64,000 nucleotides of DNA from Acidobacteriaceae bacterium KBS 146 (GCA_000688615.1 JHVA01000001.1:2790001-2854000), one strand, 5' to 3'. Positions 16,796 to 26,028 are shown, counted from the stretch's first letter. Notes: generated from the sequence alone by a model not told the origin. Numbers and translations are program-made.

Positions 16796-18658
16796 CTAGA
16801 GGACAGGCTTCTCCAGTCCGCGAACGCTGCGGCCCATCTTGCCATCCAGATCGAAGACGATGACTTCGTTTCTTCCTTCCTTCAGCCATGGTGCCGGTGT
16901 ATACAAGGTCTTCTGCGGACCCACGTTCCAGATTCTTCCCAACGCACGTCCGTTTAGCCAAAGCTGACCCTTCGTGAACTCCGAGGTATCGAGAAAGGTG
17001 TCTGCTGTCTTCGGGAGATTGAAGCTGCCACGATAGAAACAAGGCCCTTCGCAGGGCCGCTTTGCGAACGGAAGTTTCTCCACATGCGTCATCGTTAGCG
17101 GATAAATCTCCCAGCCCACGAGAGGCTTGCCCGCCAGTGTGACCTGTCTTGTGATTCCCGCCTGCTCGCCGCCGATCGATTTGCCAAAATTCACACGCCC
17201 TGTGTTCTCGACGAGGATATCGAGCTGTGCTCCCGCCGTTCCGTGAAGAGAGAGCCGGTCCTGTTTCAAGCGGCGGTCGATCGTTCCCATCAATCTCTTG
17301 TTCAGGTACACACCGGCATAGCTGTGGAGCTGATCGAGGACCAGTTCTCCATCAACGTCCGATCTGAGATGGGTGCGATAGAGAATATATCCGTAAGCCT
17401 GACCGATCTGCTCCATCGCCTCAACGTTGTCGGAGCGGATGGCTGTCGGCAGATTCTCCCAGAGCGATGCTGCGTCCGGCAGCGCAACGGCAGGTACGCC
17501 CATGGCCGGTGCAACGGTGGGGACAGGCGGCGGATTGACACCCGTGACCTTCGCGATGATGTCACGCATGCCGAAGTACTTCGGCGTGGGGCGGCCGCTC
17601 TCGTCGAGAGCCGAGTCATAATCGTAGCTGGTAACGTCCGGCTCGTAGCTGCCCTTGCCGTCGCTATTGGCTCCATTCATCCAGCCAAAGCTCGTGCCTC
17701 CATGAAACATATAGATGCTCACGGAGTATCCCTGCTCCAGCATCCACCTCAGATTCGCGAGCTGGGCGGCCGTGTTGGTATGGGCATGCTTTCCTCCCCA
17801 ATGATCGAACCATCCGGCCCAGTATTCGCTGTTGAAGAACGGTCCATCAGGACGCAATTTCTTCAGGGTAACGAAGGCCTCCTTCGCGTCTCCATCCTTC
17901 TCACCCCCAAAGTTGATCCCGACAGGCAAGTCGGGCAGCGCTCCATCGGGAACCTGGATGGGACCATCGGCAGTGTAAAGCTGCGACTTCGTAAATCCGG
18001 CGTCGATCAGCAGCTTGTGAATCTGTTGCATGTATGTGTGATCGTCTCCGAAGGAGCCGTACTCATTCTCAACCTGCGTCAGAATGATTGGTCCACCATT
18101 GCCGATCTGCAATGGAGCCAGTTCCTGGCCCAGCCGCTTGATCCATCGTGCCGCTGGCTGCATAAACTTCGGGTCAGTCGTCCGTACCTTTGTCGAAGGA
18201 TCTTTCAACAGCCATGCGGGATAGCCGCCCCACTCCCACTCGGCGCAGACATAAGGACCGGGACGAAGGATGACGTAAAGACCCTCCTGCTGAGCCTCGC
18301 GGATGAACTCCGCAACATCATTGTTGCCGGTAAAGTCGTAGACTCCTGGCTGCGGTTCATGCACGTTCCAGAAGACATATGTCGTAATCGTATTCAGGCC
18401 CATGGCTTTGGCCATCCGCAGTCGATCGCGCCAGTACGCTCGCGGAATCCGCGGGTAGTGCATCTCTCCCGAGACAACACGGAAGGGCTTGCCGTCCAGC
18501 GTGAACTGTCCATTGCTGACCTTGAAGCTGTGGCTGCCGACTGTCTGCGCCGAAACCATTGACGTGAGTCCAAGAACGAGAAGCAGATTGAGAAGTCGCT
18601 TGCGCAAGCCTGTCACTCCAAAAGGAAAACGGGTTCCGTCCTGTTCAACTCGCGCCAC
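16796..18658 (-). CDS. secreted beta-galactosidase, GH35
   Basis: Exported exo-beta-galactosidase, 620 residues. After a signal peptide (about 18-38, ending MVSAQ) comes the GH35 TIM barrel: SGEMHYPRIPRAYW, then LRPGPYVCAEWEWGG. The proton-donor block is QVENEYG (Glu199) and the nucleophile block is NSEYWAGWFD (Glu278). C-terminal beta domains follow from about residue 400. The start is a GTG with GAGG nine bases upstream. It follows the porin gene by 61 bases on the same strand, so porin and hydrolase probably form one unit for beta-galactoside use. It is convergent with the DHA2 gene, ending 13 bases from it. Confidence 0.92.
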   Translation of the reverse strand: MARVEQDGTRFPFGVTGLRKRLLNLLLVLGLTSMVSAQTVGSHSFKVSNGQFTLDGKPFRVVSGEMHYPRIPRAYWRDRLRMAKAMGLNTITTYVFWNVHEPQPGVYDFTGNNDVAEFIREAQQEGLYVILRPGPYVCAEWEWGGYPAWLLKDPSTKVRTTDPKFMQPAARWIKRLGQELAPLQIGNGGPIILTQVENEYGSFGDDHTYMQQIHKLLIDAGFTKSQLYTADGPIQVPDGALPDLPVGINFGGEKDGDAKEAFVTLKKLRPDGPFFNSEYWAGWFDHWGGKHAHTNTAAQLANLRWMLEQGYSVSIYMFHGGTSFGWMNGANSDGKGSYEPDVTSYDYDSALDESGRPTPKYFGMRDIIAKVTGVNPPPVPTVAPAMGVPAVALPDAASLWENLPTAIRSDNVEAMEQIGQAYGYILYRTHLRSDVDGELVLDQLHSYAGVYLNKRLMGTIDRRLKQDRLSLHGTAGAQLDILVENTGRVNFGKSIGGEQAGITRQVTLAGKPLVGWEIYPLTMTHVEKLPFAKRPCEGPCFYRGSFNLPKTADTFLDTSEFTKGQLWLNGRALGRIWNVGPQKTLYTPAPWLKEGRNEVIVFDLDGKMGRSVRGLEKPVL

Positions 18659-18719
18659 GACGCAAACCTCGATTCCTTATACAACAGGCGGCCCTGGTTC
18701 GAACTTCTTGTCAGAACTT

Positions 18720-20228
18720 TCAGAACTTGTAGATAAGATCGACACCGAAGAAGAGTTGATTTCGTGCTTTGCCGCCGTTATAGCCCAGGTTGTCCCAGGA
18801 GTGGTCGAAACGAAGTTCGGGCCGCAGCATGACAGTGGTACCGAAGGTCTTCGTCGCGTACAGGGTGTTCTCGGTGTACTTCCCCGGAATCCCGGTACGT
18901 TGTCCCTTCTTGTCGTTCAGCAGACCGGAACGCATCCCGACAAACAGCTTTGAGTTGACCTCGCGGTTCAGGTAATTCATTGCGGCATACTCCGGGGCAA
19001 AGCAGGTCATCTGGCCCGCGGCACAGTAGGCACCGTTCGCTCCTGTCTCCGGAATCATCGGACTCATCACGTTGTGGGCGACGTTCGGCACATCCCGCTC
19101 GTACATGGCCCACGCCTCCGTCGAGGAATTCCACTTCGCACTAAAGCGGTGATTCCACGTCACATCGTACTGCTGTACGTTGTTATAGGCGTAGCGCCCA
19201 TCGTTGATACCGCTCGCGCAAAGGTACAGGTTGTCGTGATTCGTCAGCGTTGAATAGTCGAGACACGCGATGGCGGAGGGTTTGCGATCGACAGTCCATG
19301 GCGCGACGTCGTGTCCCGCAGAGATTCCTAACTGCACCATCCACTGAGGATTGAGCTTGAGCGTGGCCATCGCTCCCGTTTCTGTCGAGGGGGCTGCCGA
19401 AAACACAAGGGAATGGCTGATCGTGTAGTTGCTCGGGGCAAGCTGCGTTTCAATGCCAGGTAGCGCAGGGAAGCGTCCGATACGAACGACGAGGCCTTCT
19501 TTTACCGGGAAATAGAGGTCGAGAGATTCCCACAGCGGATCGAAACCATACTGGCGATTGTTCTCCAGTAACTGCCCGCTCCAGTAACCTTTGGCGATGG
19601 TGTAACGATAATCCGCTCCAAAAAAAGCTGAGAGGTGAAATCCCCAGTCGAAGTGAGATCGTTGTAGCGTATCGGGCTGGCGCTCCAGCGTCAGCACCGC
19701 CTGGTTCATCATGATGTGGTTGGGAGTAAACCCATAGGTCAATGGATAATTGGTGTCGGAAGAGGTGCTGGCATTTCCCGAAACCTCCACCCACCCATAA
19801 AGCCGCGTCCGGTTATTCTCCTGTTTCAGCGCCGACATCGTCGGGTATACATTGCCATCGGGAATCCCAATGGCCGACGAACCCCCATAGCTCCAATCTG
19901 AAGAGGGAAACGGAGGCGAGTCCAATGGAGCATCGAGGCCGCGGCGCACCGCAGGCTCTGACGGAGCCGGCGTTACCGTCCAGTCCACCAGATAAAAATG
20001 ACTAAGCCTTCGCCAGACGCTGGCGCTTTGTTCAAGGCTGTTTGGAGACGTTGTTCCACCAATACCGGTTGCAGGCAGAGAAGTGCTCTCGGGCATCGTT
20101 GCTTCTGCCACTTCGCCGCTACCTGCATCAGTGCGGTCCGATCTCGTGTCTTGGGCGCGGCCGCAACTCGGCACGCACGCCATCAACAGGCTTAGGCACA
20201 TGGCCCAGCCGGTCCAATAGTTGTTCAA
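18720..20228 (-). CDS. outer-membrane beta-barrel porin (BBP2/OmpL-like)
   Basis: 502-residue exported barrel protein. It has a signal peptide (about 1-26, ending GRAQ), a polar linker to about residue 110, then repeated amphipathic strands beginning RTRLYGWVEVSGN and ending in the aromatic C-terminal signature FFGVDLIYKF used by the barrel-assembly machinery. The core GFHLSAFFGADYRYTIAKGYW and RIGRFPALPGIE strands match the beta-barrel porin-2 family. The start appears to be TTG at 20228, with GGAG about ten bases upstream. The gene precedes the GH35 gene by 61 bases, so it likely admits the sugars that enzyme releases. Confidence 0.82.
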   Translation of the reverse strand: MNNYWTGWAMCLSLLMACVPSCGRAQDTRSDRTDAGSGEVAEATMPESTSLPATGIGGTTSPNSLEQSASVWRRLSHFYLVDWTVTPAPSEPAVRRGLDAPLDSPPFPSSDWSYGGSSAIGIPDGNVYPTMSALKQENNRTRLYGWVEVSGNASTSSDTNYPLTYGFTPNHIMMNQAVLTLERQPDTLQRSHFDWGFHLSAFFGADYRYTIAKGYWSGQLLENNRQYGFDPLWESLDLYFPVKEGLVVRIGRFPALPGIETQLAPSNYTISHSLVFSAAPSTETGAMATLKLNPQWMVQLGISAGHDVAPWTVDRKPSAIACLDYSTLTNHDNLYLCASGINDGRYAYNNVQQYDVTWNHRFSAKWNSSTEAWAMYERDVPNVAHNVMSPMIPETGANGAYCAAGQMTCFAPEYAAMNYLNREVNSKLFVGMRSGLLNDKKGQRTGIPGKYTENTLYATKTFGTTVMLRPELRFDHSWDNLGYNGGKARNQLFFGVDLIYKF

Positions 20229-20383
20229 TGGGATTGTTCTCCGTGGTCCTGCGGCTCGTTATCGTAGTTCCTACGTCGGAACGAAAAAGCCGGAAACAGA
20301 ACGCCGAAATTCTAGCAGTAAAGACATAAAGAAGGACACAGGGAAGACCGAAATATTTTTCTGTATAGACAACCAGTCTGCAA

Positions 20384-20414
20384 AAAGGAAGCGGGGCTTT
20401 TGAGAGCCCCGCTT
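20384..20414 (-). terminator. rho-independent terminator after aldo/keto reductase gene
   Basis: 10-bp perfect stem (20389-20398 with 20405-20414, core GCGGGGCT) around a 6-base loop, followed on the minus strand by CCTTTTTGC. It lies 60 bases past the reductase stop codon. Confidence 0.8.
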
Positions 20415-20473
20415 CTAATGCCGTTCAACTCAATGGCATTTAATAATTTCAAAAACGATCCCAATCTCGGTTC

Positions 20474-21508
20474 TTACACCGGCAGAGGATTGCGTTCTGT
20501 GAACTGCACCTGGTGCCAATACGGATAAGCGCGTTGAATCGCGCTGGCAGCGTCGAGCTTGGCAATATGTTCCGGGGCAAGCTTCCAGCCGACGGCGCCG
20601 AGGTTCTGCTTCAGCTGCTCTTCGTTGCGTGCACCGATGATCAGTGTCGAAACGGTAGGCCGTTGCAGCAACCAGTTCAATGCGATCTGCGGAATCGTCT
20701 TCCCGGTTTCTTTGGCGACCTCATCCAGCGCATCGACAACCCTGTAAAGGTATTCGTCGTCGGGCTGCGGTCCACTGTCGGCCACAACCTTCGTCTGCAG
20801 GCGACTGTCTTTCGGGAGCGGCTGTCCGCGGCGAATCTTGCCCGTCAGTCTGCCCCATCCCAACGGCGACCAGACAAGCGCACCTACCCCCTGGTCGAGG
20901 CCCAGCGGCATCAACTCCCACTCGTAGTCGCGGCCCACAAGCGAGTAGTAGACCTGGTGTCCAACGTAGCGGGACCACCCATAACGCTCGCTCACGCTGA
21001 GAGATTTCATGAGATGCCACCCGGAAAAGTTCGAGCATGCGATGTAACGCACCTTGCCATCGCGAACGAACTGATCCAGTGTGTACAGCGTCTCCTCGAC
21101 CGGGGTCGTCGCATCGAAGGCGTGCATATGGTAGACGTCGACGTAGTCCGTGCCCAACCGCTTCAGGCTTCCTTCAAGCTGCTGAATCATGTGATATCGG
21201 CTTGACCCGACGTTGTTGGCTCCTTCGCCGAAACGGAAGGTCGTCTTGGTTGAGATCAGCAGGTCCTCGCGCTTATGAGCTTTAAGCGCTTGCCCGAGAG
21301 CGCTCTCGCTGCTTCCGTTGGAGTACACATCAGCGGTGTCGAAGAAGTTGAGGCCTGCGTCCATACAGATGCCCACAATGCGATCGGCCTCATGCTGTGT
21401 CGTCTCCGACCATGCCTTAAAGAACTCGTTATTTGAACCAAACGTTCCCGCACCGAAGCAGAGCTCCGGCACCTTCAATCCTGATCGTCCAAGCTGTCTG
21501 TATTCCAT
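20474..21508 (-). CDS. aldo/keto reductase
   Basis: NADPH-dependent aldehyde/ketone reductase of the AKR superfamily, 344 residues, cytoplasmic. The tetrad is visible: Asp and Tyr in FFDTADVYSNG, Lys in LLISTKT, His in VYHMHAFD. Cofactor-binding residues lie in TLIIGARNEEQLKQNL near the C-terminus. The insertion around WEAL-like DYEWELMPL and the overall length fit the AKR13/YghZ-like groups. The longest frame starts at a TTG (21544); the ATG at 21508 begins the conserved MEYRQLGRSGLKV and is used. The substrate cannot be set from sequence. Confidence 0.9.
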   Translation of the reverse strand: MEYRQLGRSGLKVPELCFGAGTFGSNNEFFKAWSETTQHEADRIVGICMDAGLNFFDTADVYSNGSSESALGQALKAHKREDLLISTKTTFRFGEGANNVGSSRYHMIQQLEGSLKRLGTDYVDVYHMHAFDATTPVEETLYTLDQFVRDGKVRYIACSNFSGWHLMKSLSVSERYGWSRYVGHQVYYSLVGRDYEWELMPLGLDQGVGALVWSPLGWGRLTGKIRRGQPLPKDSRLQTKVVADSGPQPDDEYLYRVVDALDEVAKETGKTIPQIALNWLLQRPTVSTLIIGARNEEQLKQNLGAVGWKLAPEHIAKLDAASAIQRAYPYWHQVQFTERNPLPV

Positions 21509-21607
21509 GCGTCTAGGATGCACCCTGCTCGGCAGAACGTTCAACCCATGACTCTTCCCGAAGCCGAAGGATTCACGAGGTTGTAATTCTTACAAGATGG
21601 CTTCAGC

Positions 21608-23221
21608 TTACTCCGCATCCGATTGCTCCACAGGCTTGTCGACCTGGGACTGGTAGATCTCCTCGACGCGATCCACCGAATCTATCTCGTTGATCGGCTT
21701 GTCGTCACGGATTCGCACAATCCTCGGAAAGCGCAGGGCGAATCCGCTCGCGTGGCGGTCACTGCGCATGATGTTGTTGAATGCTACCTCGAGAATCTTG
21801 AGCGGCTCTACTGTCCGAAAGAAGCCGCGATCCTCAAGCGTGTGTTCCATCAGCCACACGCTCATCGCCGCAATCTCTGCATCCGTAAGGCCCGAGTACG
21901 CCTTGCCTACATTCAGCAGCTCTCCATTTTTCTCATAGTCTGGACCACGAACGGCGAAGGTGTAATCGCTCAGGATGCCTGCTCGCTTGCCGTGACCGAG
22001 CTCCGCCCCAGTGACAACGACATCGAGCGTTGCGAGTTCGCGTTTCAGCTTGAGCCACGCCAAACCGCGTCTTCCCGGCTGATACAACGAGGAGACCGAT
22101 TTCAACATCACCCCCTCATTGCCGCGGGCCCGCGCCTCCGCGTAAGCCCGATCGATATCCTCGGCGGACTCGACCAGGCGGGACGGCGCAAGCAACAATC
22201 GCTCCACCGGATCGCCTTCGGGCTCCGCGAACATCATGCCCTGCGAAAGTTTTGCGCGTTCATCGATGGCAAGAGGAGAGCGTGCGACCTCAACCAGACG
22301 CTCCACTACCGCCTCAAGGCGATTGCGCCGCTCACGTAGGGGAAGATGAAGTAGAAGCTCGCCATCAGCGAAGATCAGATCGAAGGCCATAAAAATGACC
22401 GGAACCTGTTCTCTCCACGCATTCGAGACGCGTTTGCGTCCGATGCGCTGTCCGAGGACAGCAAAGGGCAGAGCCTTCCCTTCCTTCAAATCCCATCCAA
22501 GAATCTCGCCGTCGAAGATGAGCGGTCCGACTCCTGATCTCTCCACAAGGGCAAACGCTTCTTCGAGCTCAGGATAGCTTTCTGTAACGTCTTCACGATT
22601 TCGCGAATAGATGACGACCCTGCCAGGCTGGCTGGGATCACCGCAGTGCAGCTGTGCACGCATGCCGTCGTATTTGTCTTCAAGAAAGGCGGCGATGGTA
22701 TGTGCTTGTGGTTGCTCCATCGAATCCTTAGGAACGGCTGCGGTGCTGCTCTCCTCATCGACGCCCGTTTTTTTCTTGCGCGATTTTTTTGGCGGTGTCG
22801 GCTCTTCAGGCTTCTCTTCAAAGCGCCTGCCGGCTTCTTCCGGACTGTCCACAGGCGAAGCCAGCATGAAACCCAGAGGATGGAATAAACGCATATGTGC
22901 ATCGCTCAGCGTCCCGCCAAAAGCCCTCCTCACCGCCAAGGCCAAATCTGCTTCGAGCATCACCGCGTGTCGGACCTCGGCAACCGGAACCTCGGCGGCA
23001 ACAGCGATCGCCTCTTCCACCAGGCTCTGCTTCACACCGATGCGCATATCTCCAATCATCAGCTTGAGCAGATATTTCGCTTCGAGCGGTGTAGCGCGCC
23101 GTAGAAGACCCTCGACCAGCGCAGCCCGTTGGGCTGTTGTCCGCGCGCCTGCAATCGCTGCAAAAGCCTCAGCGACCTCAGCGAGAGTCAGTTCCATCTC
23201 GCTCTCAGGGTTTGCTTTCAC
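21608..23221 (-). CDS. ATP-dependent DNA ligase, catalytic and OB part of split gene
   Basis: Seals DNA nicks using ATP. This 537-residue ORF holds the rest of the N-terminal DNA-binding domain (from LTLAEVAEAF and TPLEAKYLLKLMIGDMRIG), the adenylation domain with nucleophile Lys in FLEDKYDGMRAQ (motif I), FDGEILGWD (motif III), NEGVMLKS (motif IV), and WLKLKRE (motif V). The OB domain follows at the C-terminus. The missing first ~110 residues are encoded by the next ORF upstream, which overlaps it by four bases (GTGA). Start codon is GTG at 23221. A charged linker (about 130-170, Lys/Glu-rich) sits just before motif I, which is unusual. Confidence 0.85.
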   Translation of the reverse strand: MKANPESEMELTLAEVAEAFAAIAGARTTAQRAALVEGLLRRATPLEAKYLLKLMIGDMRIGVKQSLVEEAIAVAAEVPVAEVRHAVMLEADLALAVRRAFGGTLSDAHMRLFHPLGFMLASPVDSPEEAGRRFEEKPEEPTPPKKSRKKKTGVDEESSTAAVPKDSMEQPQAHTIAAFLEDKYDGMRAQLHCGDPSQPGRVVIYSRNREDVTESYPELEEAFALVERSGVGPLIFDGEILGWDLKEGKALPFAVLGQRIGRKRVSNAWREQVPVIFMAFDLIFADGELLLHLPLRERRNRLEAVVERLVEVARSPLAIDERAKLSQGMMFAEPEGDPVERLLLAPSRLVESAEDIDRAYAEARARGNEGVMLKSVSSLYQPGRRGLAWLKLKRELATLDVVVTGAELGHGKRAGILSDYTFAVRGPDYEKNGELLNVGKAYSGLTDAEIAAMSVWLMEHTLEDRGFFRTVEPLKILEVAFNNIMRSDRHASGFALRFPRIVRIRDDKPINEIDSVDRVEEIYQSQVDKPVEQSDAE

Positions 23222-23559
23222 TGTTCTGATCCGTCTTTCCCGCTGGACATCAGATCAAACGCTGCCGATCCAAGATCCCCATGCTTTCGATAGGCGGCGG
23301 TAAGCTCAGTCTGCGTTGCTCCACTCACCTCAAGCAGCGCCTTCGTCAGCAGAGCGCCACCGGCATTCAGCTTGCGCGGATCAGCCTCTGCAAACGGAGT
23401 TCCAGCGAGATAAAGCGCGAATCGCCCCGCATCTTCGCCCCCGGGTTCGGCCTTGTGCACTTGACCGATGGCGTCCGCAATCGCGGCACGCTTCTTCAGA
23501 CGACTGGGTTCTTTCGACAGTTCTTCCGCGAGTTCTGCGAGCTTTCGAAACAGCGCCAT
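23218..23559 (-). CDS. N-terminal segment of split ATP-dependent DNA ligase
   Basis: 113-residue ORF that matches the first part of the DNA_ligase_A_N domain: MALFRKLAELAEELSKEPSRLKK, FALYLAGTPFAEADPRKLNAGGALLTKALL, and YRKHGDLGSAAFDLM. In intact ligases this runs directly into LTLAEVAxAF, which is where the next ORF begins. AAGGAAG precedes the ATG at 23559. The stop TGA overlaps the GTG of the catalytic ORF, offset by one frame. It is either a true two-subunit ligase with coupled translation or a single frameshift in the low-conservation linker. Both parts otherwise look undamaged. Confidence 0.75.
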   Translation of the reverse strand: MALFRKLAELAEELSKEPSRLKKRAAIADAIGQVHKAEPGGEDAGRFALYLAGTPFAEADPRKLNAGGALLTKALLEVSGATQTELTAAYRKHGDLGSAAFDLMSSGKDGSEQ

Positions 23560-23646
23560 CGCTTCTTCCTTTATTGTTCTTCATAGGATGCGGAAATGAG
23601 AGATGCCATCTAAAATTTCCCTCAGCATCCGTGGGCCGCGAAAGTC

Positions 23647-24726
23647 ATGTCTGACAAGGAGCTTCCAGTGGGAAAACCATACGCCAACATTCTTGAAACC
23701 GTAGGCAACACTCCCATCGTAAAGATCAACCGGCTCGCGCCGCCCGACGTCAACCTCTTTGTCAAGGTTGAGGCCTTCAATCCTCTTGGATCGGTCAAAG
23801 ACCGGCTCGCGCTCGGCGTGATCGAGGACGCAGAGCGGACCGGCAAGCTGAAGCCCGGCCAGACCGTGGTGGAAGCGACCAGCGGAAATACCGGCATCGG
23901 TCTCGCCATGGTCTGCGCCCAGAAAGGCTATCCCCTCGTCCTCGTGATGGCGGAGACCTTTTCGGTGGAGCGCCGTAAACTGATGCGTTTTCTCGGAGCC
24001 AAAGTCATCCTCACGCCTGCCGCCAGCCGCGGTACCGGAATGGCTGCCAAGGCCGCCGAGTTGGCCGAAAAGCACGGCTGGTTTTACACCCGTCAGTTCA
24101 CGAACGAGGCCAACGCTGACTTCCACTCCAGGACAACTGCCGTCGAAATCCTCAATGACTTTCCCAATGGATCGCTCGATTACTGGGTCACCGGCTTCGG
24201 CACCGGAGGCACGCTCAAAGGCGTAGCTCGCGTTCTGGCAAAAGAATCCCCTAAGACGAAGATTGTCGTCTGCGAGCCTGCCGACGCCCCGATGGTCGCA
24301 AGCGGCATTCCGCAGGAACGGGATGCCAACGGCGATCCCACCAGCGGCCATCCCGCCTGGAAGCCCCACCCGCAACAGGGCTGGAGCCCCGACTTTATCG
24401 CCAAGCTTGCCGGCGATGCCGTGCAGCAGAACAAGATCGATCAGGTCGTCACCGTCCAGAACGCCGAAGCGATGCAGTGGAGCAAGGAACTTGCGCGCAA
24501 GGAAGGAATCTTCTGCGGCATTACCTCGGGTGCTACCTTCGCCGGTGCCATGAAGGTCGCCGAAAAGGCACCGAAAGGCTCCACCATCCTCGCCATGCTG
24601 CCCGACACCGGCGAGCGGTATCTCTCGACACCGTTGTTCGCCGATGTCGCCGTCGAGATGACAGACGAAGAGATTGCCATCTCGCGTTCTACGCCGAGCG
24701 CCTGGCTCGCCCCTGCGTCGGCATAA
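23647..24726 (+). CDS. cysK: cysteine synthase (O-acetylserine sulfhydrylase)
   Basis: PLP enzyme making L-cysteine from O-acetylserine and sulfide, cytoplasmic, 359 residues. The PLP lysine is in NPLGSVKDR (Lys51); phosphate-binding TSGNTGIG and the glycine loop GFGTGGTLKG are present, and the C-terminal LPDTGERYLST is diagnostic of CysK. It is about 40 residues longer than E. coli CysK because of an insertion around RDANGDPTSGHPAWKPHPQQG, in the region between the substrate loop and the C-terminal block. The next gene starts four bases after its stop, indicating an operon. Confidence 0.93.
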   Translation: MSDKELPVGKPYANILETVGNTPIVKINRLAPPDVNLFVKVEAFNPLGSVKDRLALGVIEDAERTGKLKPGQTVVEATSGNTGIGLAMVCAQKGYPLVLVMAETFSVERRKLMRFLGAKVILTPAASRGTGMAAKAAELAEKHGWFYTRQFTNEANADFHSRTTAVEILNDFPNGSLDYWVTGFGTGGTLKGVARVLAKESPKTKIVVCEPADAPMVASGIPQERDANGDPTSGHPAWKPHPQQGWSPDFIAKLAGDAVQQNKIDQVVTVQNAEAMQWSKELARKEGIFCGITSGATFAGAMKVAEKAPKGSTILAMLPDTGERYLSTPLFADVAVEMTDEEIAISRSTPSAWLAPASA

Positions 24727-24730
24727 CGCC

Positions 24731-25303
24731 ATGAAGCTGATCTTCCTGCATGGACCGGCCGCTGCCGGAAAGCTCACCGTTGGAAGAGCTCTCCAGCAGA
24801 TGACCGGGCTCCGCCTCTTTCACAACCATTTGGTCGTCGACACGCTGTTGTCTGTCTTCCAGTTCGGTACACCTCCGTTTGTGCGTTTGCGCGAACAGAT
24901 CTGGCTCTCCGTCTTCGAGGCCGCGGCCAAAGACGATATCTCCCTCATCTTCACCTTCGCCCCCGAATCCACTGTCAATCCAGGCTTCATCGAATCGGCC
25001 ATCTCGACAGTACGGAAATCGGGCGGCGAGATCTGCTTCGTGGAACTGACCTGCCCGACGGAAGAGCTCGAAAACCGTATGGAGAACCCCTCACGAGCCG
25101 AGTTTCTTAAGTTGCGTTCGGTCGCCACCTTTCGCGCGCTTCGAATGCAGGGGGCCGACTGCTTTCCTCCCCTCCCTTCGTCGGGTCTCTCAATCGACAC
25201 CAGCACGGTAAAGCCGGTTGCGGCGGCTCGCAGGATCTGCGAGCACTTTCAGCTCGAGATCCTTCCCGTGCCCGCACGGGTCCAGTACTATCCGGAAACC
25301 TGA
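24731..25303 (+). CDS. P-loop NTPase, small-molecule kinase-like
   Basis: 190-residue cytoplasmic protein with the Walker A loop GPAAAGKLTV at residues 8-17 and a shikimate-kinase/AAA_33-like layout. After the loop come FHNHLVVDTLLS and IFTFAPEST (Walker-B-like strand), then ELTCPTEELENRM (Lid/R region). The target may be a small molecule or an antibiotic-like compound, as in other members of this group, but the substrate is not determinable. It starts four bases after cysK and is probably co-transcribed. The ATG at 24731 is used; the longer frame lies inside cysK. Confidence 0.75.
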   Translation: MKLIFLHGPAAAGKLTVGRALQQMTGLRLFHNHLVVDTLLSVFQFGTPPFVRLREQIWLSVFEAAAKDDISLIFTFAPESTVNPGFIESAISTVRKSGGEICFVELTCPTEELENRMENPSRAEFLKLRSVATFRALRMQGADCFPPLPSSGLSIDTSTVKPVAAARRICEHFQLEILPVPARVQYYPET

Positions 25304-25327
25304 GACGGCACCAGCATCTTGTGTCGT

Positions 25328-25672
25328 CTACTCCGAACTCGGCAAAAACGTCGTCAGCCGCTCCAACGGCTCCCCCCGCCGAATCTTCTTTGCCTGGCGG
25401 TGCAGATGCCGTACCGGGTCATCGGGACCACCGTCGTAATCTTCCTCGCCCTCTTCGTCCAGCTTTTCTTCAATGACATATTTCGTCTGTGGTTCGGCAA
25501 TCGCCTGCAGCTGATGGAGAGCATTCCCCAGGGCCGCCCCTCGTGGGTAAAACCCGGAGTGATTTCCCTGGCGCTTTCTTCGACGCCATAACCAGCGCAG
25601 GTGGAGAAATCGCAATCCGAATACACAGACCGAGCCATACAGGCCCAAAAAGAAGGTCTGGTCCAAAGTCAT
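25328..25672 (-). CDS. hypothetical protein with N-terminal membrane segment
   Basis: 114 residues. Residues 5-27 form one hydrophobic segment (FFLGLYGSVCVFGLRFLHL), followed by WRRRKRQG and an acidic-basic tail (EEKLDEEGEEDYDGG). The layout suggests a small inner-membrane protein with a cytoplasmic C-terminus. The start at 25672 is fixed by AAAAGGG a few bases upstream; the frame runs further upstream without a ribosome site. I do not recognise the family, and no function is claimed. Confidence 0.55.
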   Translation of the reverse strand: MTLDQTFFLGLYGSVCVFGLRFLHLRWLWRRRKRQGNHSGFYPRGAALGNALHQLQAIAEPQTKYVIEEKLDEEGEEDYDGGPDDPVRHLHRQAKKIRRGEPLERLTTFLPSSE

Positions 25673-25761
25673 AAAATCCCTTTTCGCTGAAAAAGAGATG
25701 CGTGCCGCCTCAGGTTCCTGCGGCAGATCCCCAGGCATAGACCTGTGGTTTGGGCAGATTT

Positions 25762-26028
25762 TCAGGAGATATGGGGCGGAGGACGCTGAAAGAGCGCGGC
25801 GCGAATCGGGTCACGATTGCATCGGACCCGCCGACTCGAATCGATCGGTATCCATCGTATGCAGTCATCAATCCAGCAAAACAGAAAGACCGGCAGCAGA
25901 ATCAGCCATAGCGGGGCAAATACGGGATGGATCACCGCCGTGACAGCCGCCAACAGCACAAGCAATCCAAAGACAGCAAGAATCCACGTCGAAAAACGAA
26001 CCTTTCGCGGCTGCCCATAAGCGCTCAT
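25762..26028 (-). CDS. small two-TM membrane protein, hypothetical
   Basis: 88 residues. Residues about 13-35 (TWILAVFGLLVLLAAVTAVIHPV) and 37-55 (APLWLILLPVFLFCWIDD) are hydrophobic, with basic residues before the first segment and after the second. No Shine-Dalgarno precedes the ATG. A TATACT hexamer lies eight bases upstream, so the transcript may be leaderless. No family match. It is on the same strand as the neighbouring 114-residue protein, 90 bases upstream of it. Confidence 0.5.
   Translation of the reverse strand: MSAYGQPRKVRFSTWILAVFGLLVLLAAVTAVIHPVFAPLWLILLPVFLFCWIDDCIRWIPIDSSRRVRCNRDPIRAALFQRPPPHIS

Noticed and set aside
17243..18562. 439-codon frame antisense to the GH35 gene
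   Set aside because: Shadow of the GH35 coding bias; the enzyme's active-site motifs are on the minus strand.
18680..18720. tRNA-like GGTTCGAACTT string
   Set aside because: The string resembles a T-loop but there are no acceptor, D or anticodon stems around it.
23581..24777. 398-codon frame antisense to cysK
   Set aside because: cysK has all catalytic motifs on the plus strand; the antisense frame has no recognisable motif.
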